Assembly: GCA_029213005.1 (NCBI GenBank)
Contig: JARGPI010000016.1
Location: 1 to 64,000, forward strand
Direction: 5' to 3'
DNA from: Verrucomicrobiales bacterium
Lineage (GTDB): Bacteria; Verrucomicrobiota; Verrucomicrobiia; Verrucomicrobiales; DEV007
DNA: 64,000 bases
The notes beneath the pieces are model-generated. The model did no database searches and was not told the origin of the DNA. It worked only from the letters and a program-made list of their open reading frames with translations. Shown here piece by piece: positions 51,634 to 59,536 of this stretch. Position 1 is the first letter of the stretch, and every line of letters starts with the position of its first letter. A program made the position numbers and the translations under genes.

Positions 51634-53436
51634 CTACACATCGATTTTTTTCAGCACGGTGGCGAGGCTTACCACGGTGTCGCCTTCGGCCGGCTCTGTT
51701 GATTCCGGTGTGATAACGGAAAGATCGCCATTTTCGCGAATGATGAACATGGGGATGACATCGTCACCATGCAGTTTCTGGAAATCTTCATAGGTGAACT
51801 CGTCCGTGATCGGGGTCAGCTTGGCTTCCGACTCCGTTTTCTGGAATTCGTGAAGTTTTGCTGCGGTCACGCCTTTCCCGAACAGGTGGCGCCCCGACAG
51901 TTCGAAGGACGAGGATTTCCGCTCGGTTAATCCATTATCAACTGGTTGCAGTTGGAAGACATTTGACCGGCCCAGCGGATGGGAAAATCCGATGCAGGCC
52001 AGTGAATTCACCTGATCGTTGGGCGTCACCGCCAGCAAGCGTCCGATTCCGGAAAGATCGATCTCTTCCGTCGCAAAATCGGAAATGACATTGGCCACGA
52101 CACCCTGCACCCCTGCCATCCGGGCTTTTTTGATGTTGTTGTAGTTGGAGTCGATGACCAGGACCCGGTATTCCTCCTCCTGCAGGGCCGTTGCGATTTT
52201 GATCGTCCAGTCATTGGCACCGGCAAAAACCAGGCCTTGTGGATTCGGAGACGCGAGTCCGAGTTTGCGCGCGATAGGAGCCGCAAGAAGTCCGTAAAAG
52301 GTGACCGTCCCGAAGATGATGCTGAAAACCATAGGCACAATTTTAGCTGCTTCTTCAGCGTATCCGCCCTGGTTGGCCAGTTCCAGAGAGAAAATAGCGG
52401 CGACCGCAGCCGCCACGATCCCCCGTGGGGCCATTAGCGCGAGAAACGTTTTTTCGCGGCCTTTTAAAGAAGTCCCGATCGTGCTCAGGAAAACCGAAGC
52501 GGGTCGGATTACGAGGATGAGAGCCGCGATCACCAGAAGCGCTTCCTTCCACACTGCCATGATTTCGGCAAGACCGACGCGGCCTCCCAGCACAATGAAG
52601 AGACAGGAAATCAGGATAACGCGGAGGTTTTCTTTGAACTCCAGAATGTGTCGAACCTGAGTGTGATGCTGATTGGCCAGCCCGATTCCCAGGATGGTAA
52701 CCGTTAGCAGGCCTGACTCGTGCTGGAGCAGATTTGAAATCGTAAATACGGCGAGACAGATCGCGAGCAGAACGGAGCTTTGTAAAAAGTCCGGAATCCA
52801 GTGCCGTTTCAGCACAAACAGGAGCGCTTTGGCAACGACAAATCCGATCCCGCAACCGACCAGAATCGTGAGGCTCAGGTTGGTCAGAGTTTCGCCGAAC
52901 GAGAGGCTGTGGTCACCGTGACCGAAGATCGCGCCGAAGACGAGGACGGCCAGAATCGCCCCGATAGGATCGATCACGATGCCTTCCCATTTTAAAATTG
53001 AATCGAGATGTCGTTTCGGTCGGACATTTCGTAGGAGGGGGCCAATCACCGTCGGGCCGGTCACGACGAGGATCGCACCGATCAGGGTTGAAACCTGCCA
53101 GCTGAAATTCCCCAGAAAGTGCAGGGCCAGAGTTGAAAGCAGCCAGGTGATGGCTGCCCCCACGCTGATGAGTCGGAGTAGCGGAGTCCCGGCGTCCCGC
53201 AGCTCACGGAAATGGAGCGTGAGCCCCCCTTCCAGCATCACAATTGCGACCGAGAGGGAGACCACCGCAAAAACCACATCATCATTGACGATGGCGCTTT
53301 GGTCATAAAACTGACCGGCGATAAAGCCGAAAACGAGCAGTGCGAGAATCGAGGGAAAGCGGAATTTCCAAGCCAACCATTGGGAAAAAATTCCCAGTAA
53401 AATCACTGCGCTGAAAAAGATGAGCCAAATCTGCAT
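51634..53436 (-). CDS. CPA1-type sodium/proton antiporter with TrkA-N/TrkA-C domains
   Basis: A 600-residue inner-membrane cation/proton antiporter. About 12 membrane segments carry the CPA1 hallmarks VMLEGGLTL, VVTGPTVIGPLL (the TGP and unwound-helix region) and EGIVIDPIGAILAV with the ion-binding Asp. From about residue 405 there is a TrkA-N (RCK) nucleotide-binding domain (LVFAGANDWTIKIATAL, RVLVIDSN) and a C-terminal TrkA-C-like part. The cytoplasmic RCK domain suggests gating by NAD(H) or a similar ligand. Exchange of Na+ or K+ for H+ is the family role. Confidence 0.93.
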   Translation of the reverse strand: MQIWLIFFSAVILLGIFSQWLAWKFRFPSILALLVFGFIAGQFYDQSAIVNDDVVFAVVSLSVAIVMLEGGLTLHFRELRDAGTPLLRLISVGAAITWLLSTLALHFLGNFSWQVSTLIGAILVVTGPTVIGPLLRNVRPKRHLDSILKWEGIVIDPIGAILAVLVFGAIFGHGDHSLSFGETLTNLSLTILVGCGIGFVVAKALLFVLKRHWIPDFLQSSVLLAICLAVFTISNLLQHESGLLTVTILGIGLANQHHTQVRHILEFKENLRVILISCLFIVLGGRVGLAEIMAVWKEALLVIAALILVIRPASVFLSTIGTSLKGREKTFLALMAPRGIVAAAVAAIFSLELANQGGYAEEAAKIVPMVFSIIFGTVTFYGLLAAPIARKLGLASPNPQGLVFAGANDWTIKIATALQEEEYRVLVIDSNYNNIKKARMAGVQGVVANVISDFATEEIDLSGIGRLLAVTPNDQVNSLACIGFSHPLGRSNVFQLQPVDNGLTERKSSSFELSGRHLFGKGVTAAKLHEFQKTESEAKLTPITDEFTYEDFQKLHGDDVIPMFIIRENGDLSVITPESTEPAEGDTVVSLATVLKKIDV

Positions 53437-53580
53437 ATTGGAGAAGGATAACGGGAAAAGACTTGCCTACGATGCCTCAAACGCAAAGCTAAAGTTGGAA
53501 GGAAATGATTGCGGAGCGCAAGGTTCGAGTGGCGATGGCATAAGGCCCATTTTACGCGTTTCGCGGGAGTCCGGAGGCCG

Positions 53581-53619
53581 ATTGTACCCTGTACAATCCC
53601 GGACTGTACAGGGTACAGT
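53581..53619. repeat. 39-bp two-dyad element, copy 3
   Basis: ATTGTACCCTGTACAAT at 53581-53597, spacer CCCGG, and ACTGTACAGGGTACAGT at 53603-53619. Each arm is an imperfect TGTAC-N3-GTACA palindrome, and the centres are 22 bases apart, exactly as in copies 1 and 2. The left arm keeps its own symmetry (ATTG...CAAT), which suggests selection or gene conversion on each arm. Confidence 0.9.
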
Positions 53620-53764
53620 TTCCGTCTCTCTCCAAAAAGTGCGCGATTCGAGCGTCATCATCCATTCTTCACATCATTCCCATAGCAGGTGTAGAGGGGA
53701 AGCTGGGATCGTTCCGGATAAATGTCGAAAAATAGGAATAGAGGGAAAATTGGGTCGTCTGACT

Positions 53765-53773
53765 TGGTATAAT
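53765..53773 (+). promoter_or_regulatory. Extended -10 promoter of the small secreted protein gene
   Basis: TGGTATAAT is a perfect extended -10 (TGNTATAAT) about 21 bases before the ATG at 53794. No good -35 hexamer is seen at the proper distance, as is often true of extended -10 promoters. Confidence 0.55.
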
Positions 53774-53793
53774 AAGCCAACTAGATTGTAATC

Positions 53794-54261
53794 ATGAACG
53801 CAACTTATCCCAAACCCCGCCGCCGATTTGTTTTCTTTCTCGGCGCCATCGCAACGGTCTTTCTTTTTGCCGCTCAGGCAGCGGAGGCCCGCACTTATAA
53901 CCGGACGGTAACCATCTACGATTACTACGGACTCCAGGGTAAAGACGCCCGGGGAAATAAAATTTACGGAGCTTCCGTGGTTCATGGAAATGACTATTAT
54001 TATGTCGAACTGTTGACGCCAATGCCGTGTTTGCTGGATCACCGAATGGAGAAGGCCTATGTGACGATCAACGACAATCCCAGTGCCCCGTGGATGAACG
54101 TTGAATTTGACGGCCATACCGCCCGGGTTAAGAAAGTGACCAAAGTCGAAGATCAGCAGCCGACTTATGACGACTTTTACCACCGGACCTCAAGTCGGGA
54201 GCACAATCACCGGCATGATAAGAAAGAGGACAAACCCTGGCTGCCCTTCAAGTGGTGGTAG
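53794..54261 (+). CDS. Small secreted protein of unknown function
   Basis: A 155-residue protein with a basic N-terminus and signal peptide (cleavage likely after AAEA near residue 32). The mature part is rich in Tyr and charged residues, has a single Cys in TPMPCLLDH, and ends in a His/Lys/Asp-rich tail closing with PFKWW. I recognise no family. Its 3' end overlaps the convergent kinase gene by 14 bp. Confidence 0.72.
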   Translation: MNATYPKPRRRFVFFLGAIATVFLFAAQAAEARTYNRTVTIYDYYGLQGKDARGNKIYGASVVHGNDYYYVELLTPMPCLLDHRMEKAYVTINDNPSAPWMNVEFDGHTARVKKVTKVEDQQPTYDDFYHRTSSREHNHRHDKKEDKPWLPFKWW

Positions 54262-55153
54262 ACTTCCGAAAACGATCAAACAGTCCCCGTTTTACCTGAG
54301 GATCTTTTCCCTGGAGGGCCGAAACAAATTCGGTCGCGCTGGAGAAACGATCTTCAGGTTTCGCATTTAGTGCTTTGACGACTGCCTCGTTGATATAGTC
54401 GGGGAGGTCGTCGCGATACAGTCCCGGTGGCTCGAGACGTCCATCAGGAGATTCACCGGTAATGAGTTCATGTAGGATCACTGCTAAACTATAGATATCG
54501 CTGCGGAAATCAACTTTGGTGAACCCGTCCGCCTGTTCCGGGGACATATATCCGACCGTGCCCAGAGTCATGCCAGTCAGAGTTAGTCTTGGGCCAGCCG
54601 AGTCTTCGGAGAAAGCGATCCCGAAATCGGTGACTTTAACATTTTTTTCCTGATCAAGCAGTATGTTTTCCGGTTTTAGATCACGGTGGGTTAGGCCTGC
54701 GTCATGAACGACTTGGAGCGCAGATCCGATTTGCGACACCATTCGAACGGCTTCATCTATTGCGATTTCATGGCCTTCCCGAAGGAGGTGCCGCAAGGTC
54801 TGACCGCGAACCAGTTCCATGACAATGCCAACTACAGATTTGTCGTCGATGAAATCATAAACCGTAACGAGGTTGGGGTGGGAAAGCGCTTGCATCGCCG
54901 CCGCCTCCCGTTCGATGCGTTCTCTCTGCAGACCGTCGGAGACATGCTCATCACTGAGGAGCTTCAGAGCAACCGATTCGCCCGTTTCCGTATTCGTTGC
55001 TTCGTATACTGCACCGGCGGCGCCACGCCCCAGTTCGGAAATGATTTCAAATCCGGGAATCTGAAGCGGTTGGTTTCCCGCCGATGTCTCTTCATCCACC
55101 GCCAGACTCATCAACCCTTTCGGGTTCAAACCGCCTAATCTTCTCCGACTCAT
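54248..55153 (-). CDS. Soluble Ser/Thr protein kinase coupled to an ECF sigma factor
   Basis: A 301-residue Hanks-type kinase with all catalytic residues: the glycine loop GRGAAG (42-47), Lys64 in VALKLL, HRDLKPEN (156-163), DFG at 176-178 and the APE-like MSPEQ. There is no membrane segment or sensor domain, so it is cytoplasmic. Its ATG overlaps the TGA of the sigma gene (ATGA), which points to co-translation and probably a functional link such as phosphorylation of the sigma factor. That link is inference. Confidence 0.9.
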   Translation of the reverse strand: MSRRRLGGLNPKGLMSLAVDEETSAGNQPLQIPGFEIISELGRGAAGAVYEATNTETGESVALKLLSDEHVSDGLQRERIEREAAAMQALSHPNLVTVYDFIDDKSVVGIVMELVRGQTLRHLLREGHEIAIDEAVRMVSQIGSALQVVHDAGLTHRDLKPENILLDQEKNVKVTDFGIAFSEDSAGPRLTLTGMTLGTVGYMSPEQADGFTKVDFRSDIYSLAVILHELITGESPDGRLEPPGLYRDDLPDYINEAVVKALNAKPEDRFSSATEFVSALQGKDPQVKRGLFDRFRKSTTT

Positions 55154-55884
55154 GAACAGCGTGAAAGTTGGGCCATCAGGTAGCGGAGTTCATCGTCCTC
55201 CTCGGTTCCGTCCAGCTGAGTCTCTCTGATCTCCGATCGCACCGTTTCCCGGAAGCGGGATCGCAGCCGATGGATTTGAATTTTCGCCGCGTTCGATGTG
55301 ATACCCAGCGCAGCGCCAACTCTATCAAATTCCTCTCCACCGGTTTCTTCCATCAGTAGAGGTTTCATCAGTTCAAATTCTTTTAATTTACCTTTTGCCG
55401 CCGCGTGGGATTCCATACTTTCGAGCGCTTTTTCGATAACGGTTAGGGCCCACTGTCTGTCATATAGCTGTTCGGGAGTCTCTCCCTCGATTTTTTCTTC
55501 AGCATACCAGGATTCCGCCTCTGCATAGTCGAAAGAAATTTTCTCAACATTGCCTCCTCTTTTTGAGGCATTGAGTTTCACTGCCTCATCTTTTGCGTAG
55601 CGCCGAAAGGCGGTGAGGAGGTACGTTCGGAGTTTCCCTTTTTCCTGATCCGCCCCGTCGAACATTCGTTTTTCGACCAATTTCATGAGGAACCCCTGAA
55701 CGAGATCCTCGGCATCGGCGGCACTCCATTTTGCTCCGCGGGCGAAAGCATATAGAGGGAACCAGTAGCTTTCGCAAAGTTCTTCGAGGGCCTTTTCCGC
55801 ATCGGCCCCATCCTCCTTCACATTGAGGACCAAAGTCCACCGCGTCGGTTGAAATGAGTGCTTGGGTAGGTCCTGACTATCCAT
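55150..55884 (-). CDS. ECF sigma factor coupled to a kinase gene
   Basis: A 244-residue sigma factor of a type common in Planctomycetota/Verrucomicrobiota with region 2 (CESYWFPLYAFARGAKWSAADAEDLVQGFLMKLVE) and region 4 (LGITSNAAKIQIHRLRSRFRETVRSEI). Region 2 follows the Trp-rich PTRWTLVL N-terminus seen in this class. The start at 55884 fits that N-terminus; a longer frame reaches 55944 but would run into the divergent gene. No anti-sigma gene is adjacent; the coupled kinase takes that place. Confidence 0.88.
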   Translation of the reverse strand: MDSQDLPKHSFQPTRWTLVLNVKEDGADAEKALEELCESYWFPLYAFARGAKWSAADAEDLVQGFLMKLVEKRMFDGADQEKGKLRTYLLTAFRRYAKDEAVKLNASKRGGNVEKISFDYAEAESWYAEEKIEGETPEQLYDRQWALTVIEKALESMESHAAAKGKLKEFELMKPLLMEETGGEEFDRVGAALGITSNAAKIQIHRLRSRFRETVRSEIRETQLDGTEEDDELRYLMAQLSRCS

Positions 55885-55913
55885 GATTGCAATTGTAAAC
55901 GTAGTGTGATCAA

Positions 55914-58124
55914 ATGTCACCAATGAAGATGGAGGGGCCTTCAACTTTTCCGGTGCCGGAAGTTGATGATTTGAATCAGGACATCGGTGAGAATTTCGAT
56001 ATTACTGAACTGATTGGTTCCGGTGGTATGGGGGCTGTGTTCCTGGGTACTCAGGCCGGGCTGGGGCGGAAGGTCGCGATCAAAATCCTACCGGGAAAGA
56101 TCGAAGGTCTGAGAAGTCGCTTTCTGGCAGAGGCAAAAGTGCTCGCTCAATGCTCTCACCCTAACATTGTTTCCGTGTTCGATTTTGGAGAGACTCAAAG
56201 CGGGATTCCCTATATCGTAATGGAATATATTGAGGGCGGGGATCTCGAAACGAAAATAGAGCAGGGCAATATTTCGGATGGCGATTTGTTTTCCTGGCTT
56301 CGTCAGATATGTGATGGCTTAGCCTATGCTCATTCCCGGGATATGGTCCATCTCGATATCAAACCGGCGAATCTATTGATCACTGATAAGGGTGATGTGA
56401 AGATCGTTGATTTTGGCTTGGCCAGAATAGTAGGTAAGGAAAAGCAAATGTCGGTGGGTGGAACCGCGCTGTATGCCGCGCCGGAAACGATGACAAATGA
56501 CGAAGGGGTGGATCAGCGCGCTGATATCTACAGCCTTGGTGTCGTGATCTACCAAATGCTTTCCGGTAAAATTCCAAAAGGAATGTGGCTTCCTCCCTCC
56601 AAAGTGGATTCCGCTGTGAACCCGGCGTTTGACCGGATCGTCGACTACGCCCTGAAAAAGAGTCCTGCGGCGCGCTATCAAAATATTGTGGAACTGGAAA
56701 CGGATTTGACGGAGATCTTCTTTTCTCTGCCTGATACGGAAAAGGTGATCTCCCGGGTTGATTCCGCGGAGCTGAAGAAGCGTCTTGCCTATGTTTTCTT
56801 CGGCCTTTTTGTCTCTCAGGTAATGGGGAGTGCGTTTAATGTCTGGTATAATCAACGCCACATCATTCCTTTATTTTTCGAAGGGGAATCGAACCGGTTT
56901 ATTAACGCCGTTAATGTGTATCACATTCTCGCCTACACGCCTTTGTTAAGCTTCTGGGGGTGGCTGGTGTTTTCGCTGCTTCGGGAAAAGCCCGACAGTC
57001 AGGTTGCAAAACGGCGGGTTATTAATCTTCCCTGGTTCGGGGCCGGGATTTCGGCGATTGGCTGGGCGGGGACCATTCCGGCGGTTTGGATCCCGCTGCG
57101 AGACGCGGGGCTGGATTTCGGGATTCAGCTCACGATTTCGGTATGTATTGGCGCGGCGATAGCTTTGTCTCAAGTTTTTCTGGTGGTTGATTTGCTCTGT
57201 CAAAAATTGCTGTATAAACATTTTTTCTCGAGTGACGAAAAACCGTGGAGTACATCGGGTGCCATTTCGCTGTCATTAACGAGGCGGGGCCTGATTTGGG
57301 CGGTTTCTTCGGGGATTTGTCCAGTTATTGCGCTCCTATTGTTGGTCAGTGAGGATCACCGCCTTTTTGCGGCGAGTGCCGCTTTGGCCTGCATCAGTTT
57401 TGCGTTTTTCGGTAGTTGGCTGTTGGGTAAATTAATCGTGGATCCTCTACATCAATTATCAGCCGCGGCGGCCCGGGTTGGGGGCGGTGATCTCCGCACC
57501 CGCGTCGACCTGGTGGGGACGGACGAATTGGGGATTCTGGGATATGAATTCAACCGAATGGTGACCGGGCTTCGGGAGCGCCAGTATATCAGGGAATCGC
57601 TGGGGCGGACCTCCAGTCACTCCACGACTGAGGCGATTTTGAACCGGAAAGAGTCTCTGGATGGAATGATGCGGGAGGTCGTAATCGTGGCGGTTTATCT
57701 GGAGGGATATCAGAAGGTGATTGCGACACTTCCCCCTGACGAGGCAATTCGATTAACGGAGGATTTTGCGGTTCAGTTTACCAATCCGGTGGAGCGTTTT
57801 CGGGGCGTTACCCATCAAAATTTGGGAGATGCATTTACCGCTGCTTTCGGGGCGACTCCTGAATCAAGAAGTCCGGTTGATGAAGCGAACAAGGCGGCTC
57901 TGGCACTTTTTAAAGAGTTGAATTCTTTATTTTCCAATCACGAGGTAACTATAGGTATTGGAATGGCGGGCGGGCCTGCGTTGACCGGGACGATTGATGT
58001 ATTGCGGCAACGGGAAGTGGTAGTGGCTGGCGATGTGGTTAACCGGGCGACCCGTCTCGCACTGGGGGCAAAGTCAGAGATTGTGATTTCTGAGGAGTGC
58101 CAACGAAAGAACCCGACTCGTTAG
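55914..58124 (+). CDS. Ser/Thr kinase fused to six membrane segments, HAMP and a degenerate class III cyclase domain
   Basis: A 736-residue signalling protein. Residues 28-280 form a Hanks-type kinase with GSGGMG (35-40), Lys57, DFG (166-168) and catalytic Asp148, although the HRD motif reads HLD. About six hydrophobic segments follow (290-500), then a HAMP domain (about 503-555) and a class III nucleotide cyclase-like domain (about 589-736). In the cyclase the first metal-binding Asp (usually in FADIRGF) is missing in VAVYLEGYQ; the GDAFTAAFG and GDVVNRATRLA blocks remain. The cyclase is therefore probably inactive or a ligand sensor. Only 29 bases separate it from the divergent sigma gene. 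Confidence 0.88.
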   Translation: MSPMKMEGPSTFPVPEVDDLNQDIGENFDITELIGSGGMGAVFLGTQAGLGRKVAIKILPGKIEGLRSRFLAEAKVLAQCSHPNIVSVFDFGETQSGIPYIVMEYIEGGDLETKIEQGNISDGDLFSWLRQICDGLAYAHSRDMVHLDIKPANLLITDKGDVKIVDFGLARIVGKEKQMSVGGTALYAAPETMTNDEGVDQRADIYSLGVVIYQMLSGKIPKGMWLPPSKVDSAVNPAFDRIVDYALKKSPAARYQNIVELETDLTEIFFSLPDTEKVISRVDSAELKKRLAYVFFGLFVSQVMGSAFNVWYNQRHIIPLFFEGESNRFINAVNVYHILAYTPLLSFWGWLVFSLLREKPDSQVAKRRVINLPWFGAGISAIGWAGTIPAVWIPLRDAGLDFGIQLTISVCIGAAIALSQVFLVVDLLCQKLLYKHFFSSDEKPWSTSGAISLSLTRRGLIWAVSSGICPVIALLLLVSEDHRLFAASAALACISFAFFGSWLLGKLIVDPLHQLSAAAARVGGGDLRTRVDLVGTDELGILGYEFNRMVTGLRERQYIRESLGRTSSHSTTEAILNRKESLDGMMREVVIVAVYLEGYQKVIATLPPDEAIRLTEDFAVQFTNPVERFRGVTHQNLGDAFTAAFGATPESRSPVDEANKAALALFKELNSLFSNHEVTIGIGMAGGPALTGTIDVLRQREVVVAGDVVNRATRLALGAKSEIVISEECQRKNPTR

Positions 58125-58134
58125 AGCCGGGTTC
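58109..58134 (-). terminator. Stem-loop, probable terminator for the OmpA-like gene
   Basis: GAACCCG/CGGGTTC stem (58109-58115 and 58128-58134) continues past one mismatch into CTC/GAG with a GTTA loop. It spans the stop codon of the kinase-cyclase gene. On the minus strand it is followed by TTTCGTT, so it could end transcription of the OmpA-like gene. Confidence 0.5.
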
Positions 58135-58165
58135 CTGAACTTCGAATGGATCTATCCCGGATGGC

Positions 58166-59143
58166 TTAGTGGTGGTCGTCGTGTCCGTGATGGGAGTCTT
58201 TAACGGTTGTTTTGGTAAAATTATCGGATTCGACTTCGTCGAAGACTTCGTGATCGCTGACGATTAACCAGATTTCTGCAGCCCGGTTCTGCTGGAGGCA
58301 GACTTCATCGGTTTCAAGGCTCAGAGATTCGGTTTCGCCGATACACCAGCTTTTGATAGGTCCTTCGAATCCGAAGATTTTTTCATGCTCGTGGATCATG
58401 TGTTCGGTGCTTTTTGCCCGGTTCAGAGCGAAGCGATTGTTGCGGGGATCGTTGTCTTTTGACGCATATCCCAGAATCATGATTTTTGCGTTGGGGTGGT
58501 TGCGAAACTTGCGCATCGCCGCGCTGTTCTGCATCGCAGAAACCAGATAGGTTTCGTCGCGGTGATCGAGGTGGAGGTTTTTCAGGTTGAAGCTGACGTT
58601 GTGAATTCTTTCCAGAACGGTAGCGTTCTCAAAAGCGTCCCGAAGTTCGGTGTAGTGATCGTGAAGGTTGCTTTCCTCCGTTGCCTGCGAAATTCTACCG
58701 AGAAGGCGGGAAACTTGTTCGGGGTCTGCCTTGGGTTTGGCTTCGACAATTTTTTCCACGACTTTCTTTTCCTGAATGACAACCGGCTTTTCCACAACGG
58801 TTACGGGCTCTTTAACCTCCGGTTCCGGAGTGGGTTCTTCTTCCACGACAACCGCTTTTTCGCTGACGGCAATGGCTTTTATCGGAGCGACGGAGGCGAC
58901 TTCCTCCGGTTCATGGTCGGTTTCATGATCATGGTCGTGATCGTGAACTTCTAGATCTTCCACTTTTTTGAACTCCTCCTTTTTCTCGATATAGACGTTT
59001 TCCTCAAGATAGGGAGGCGGGGTGTCTTTGGTCGAATTTGATTTCTTCAGCAGGTAGAGACCGGCCGCTGCCCCGGTTGGGATGGCGAGCATTCCAACCG
59101 AAAGGATGATGATGTTTTGTGAGTTCCAGAAGTTTGAGTTCAT
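58166..59143 (-). CDS. Membrane-anchored OmpA-like protein with histidine-rich segments
   Basis: A 325-residue protein with one N-terminal membrane segment (about 11-32), a low-complexity Glu/Val/Pro/Lys-rich linker, and a C-terminal OmpA/MotB-like domain (NAKIMILGYASKDN, then NRFALNRAKST). OmpA domains bind peptidoglycan, so the protein likely bridges inner membrane and cell wall. Unusual features are a His/Asp tract HDHDHDHETDHEP near residue 70 and a C-terminal tail HHGHDDHH, both possible metal-binding sites. Confidence 0.83.
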   Translation of the reverse strand: MNSNFWNSQNIIILSVGMLAIPTGAAAGLYLLKKSNSTKDTPPPYLEENVYIEKKEEFKKVEDLEVHDHDHDHETDHEPEEVASVAPIKAIAVSEKAVVVEEEPTPEPEVKEPVTVVEKPVVIQEKKVVEKIVEAKPKADPEQVSRLLGRISQATEESNLHDHYTELRDAFENATVLERIHNVSFNLKNLHLDHRDETYLVSAMQNSAAMRKFRNHPNAKIMILGYASKDNDPRNNRFALNRAKSTEHMIHEHEKIFGFEGPIKSWCIGETESLSLETDEVCLQQNRAAEIWLIVSDHEVFDEVESDNFTKTTVKDSHHGHDDHH

Positions 59144-59206
59144 AATTTAAGATCCAGTGAGAGTTGATTTTTCGTTGTTCACTCTTCTATTGGGACACTC
59201 GGAAAG

Positions 59207-59536
59207 ATGGTTTCAGAAAAAGCAGAAAAAATTTTAGGAATAAATGCAGCCGAAGCTTCGAAGGAGGATATTTCGGTCGCTTTCTGGCTGAAAACTGAGG
59301 CGATCGATCGGAAAATTATCGATACGACGGAGGATGAGGCGCTTAAAAGCCTGCTTGCGGAAAAAGATGAGCTGCTCGAGGCCCGGGCTCTGTTGGAGGG
59401 CATTTCGCTTCAGCAGGTTCACAAGGAACTCCTTGAGAAACAAAAGTCCTCGTCGATTAACCCGCTGATTTTGATCTTTGCCGTGGTGGCCTGGGTGATC
59501 GTGATAGCAATTGTGATTTTTGCGGCGCTGCGATGA
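59207..59536 (+). CDS. Tail-anchored J-domain-like protein lacking HPD
   Basis: A 109-residue protein. Residues 5-70 resemble the first three helices of a DnaJ domain (AEKILGINAAEASKEDISVAF, a second helix, then a longer third helix), but the catalytic HPD tripeptide between helices II and III is absent. The C-terminus is a strong membrane anchor (about 85-107, ILIFAVVAWVIVIAIVIFAAL). It abuts the convergent Hsp70 gene with no bases between stops. The J-like assignment is by pattern and not certain. Confidence 0.7.
   Translation: MVSEKAEKILGINAAEASKEDISVAFWLKTEAIDRKIIDTTEDEALKSLLAEKDELLEARALLEGISLQQVHKELLEKQKSSSINPLILIFAVVAWVIVIAIVIFAALR

Larger units (their letters stand above)
53437..53793. 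other. 357-base intergenic region with repeat element and promoter
   Basis: No gene is supported here. It holds copy 3 of the 39-bp dyad element (53581-53619) and an extended -10 promoter near the right end. The rest shows no clear structure. Confidence 0.55.

Noticed and set aside
52355..52855. A 166-codon minus-strand frame overlapping the antiporter in another frame
   Set aside because: The in-frame antiporter product is well conserved; this frame is arginine/glycine-rich noise.
13184..53619. TGTAC-N3-GTACA dyads as LexA boxes
   Set aside because: The E. coli-type box needs CTGT-N8-ACAG and the cyanobacterial one GTAC-N4-GTWC; here the spacing is N7 or N3, and the flanking genes are not SOS genes.
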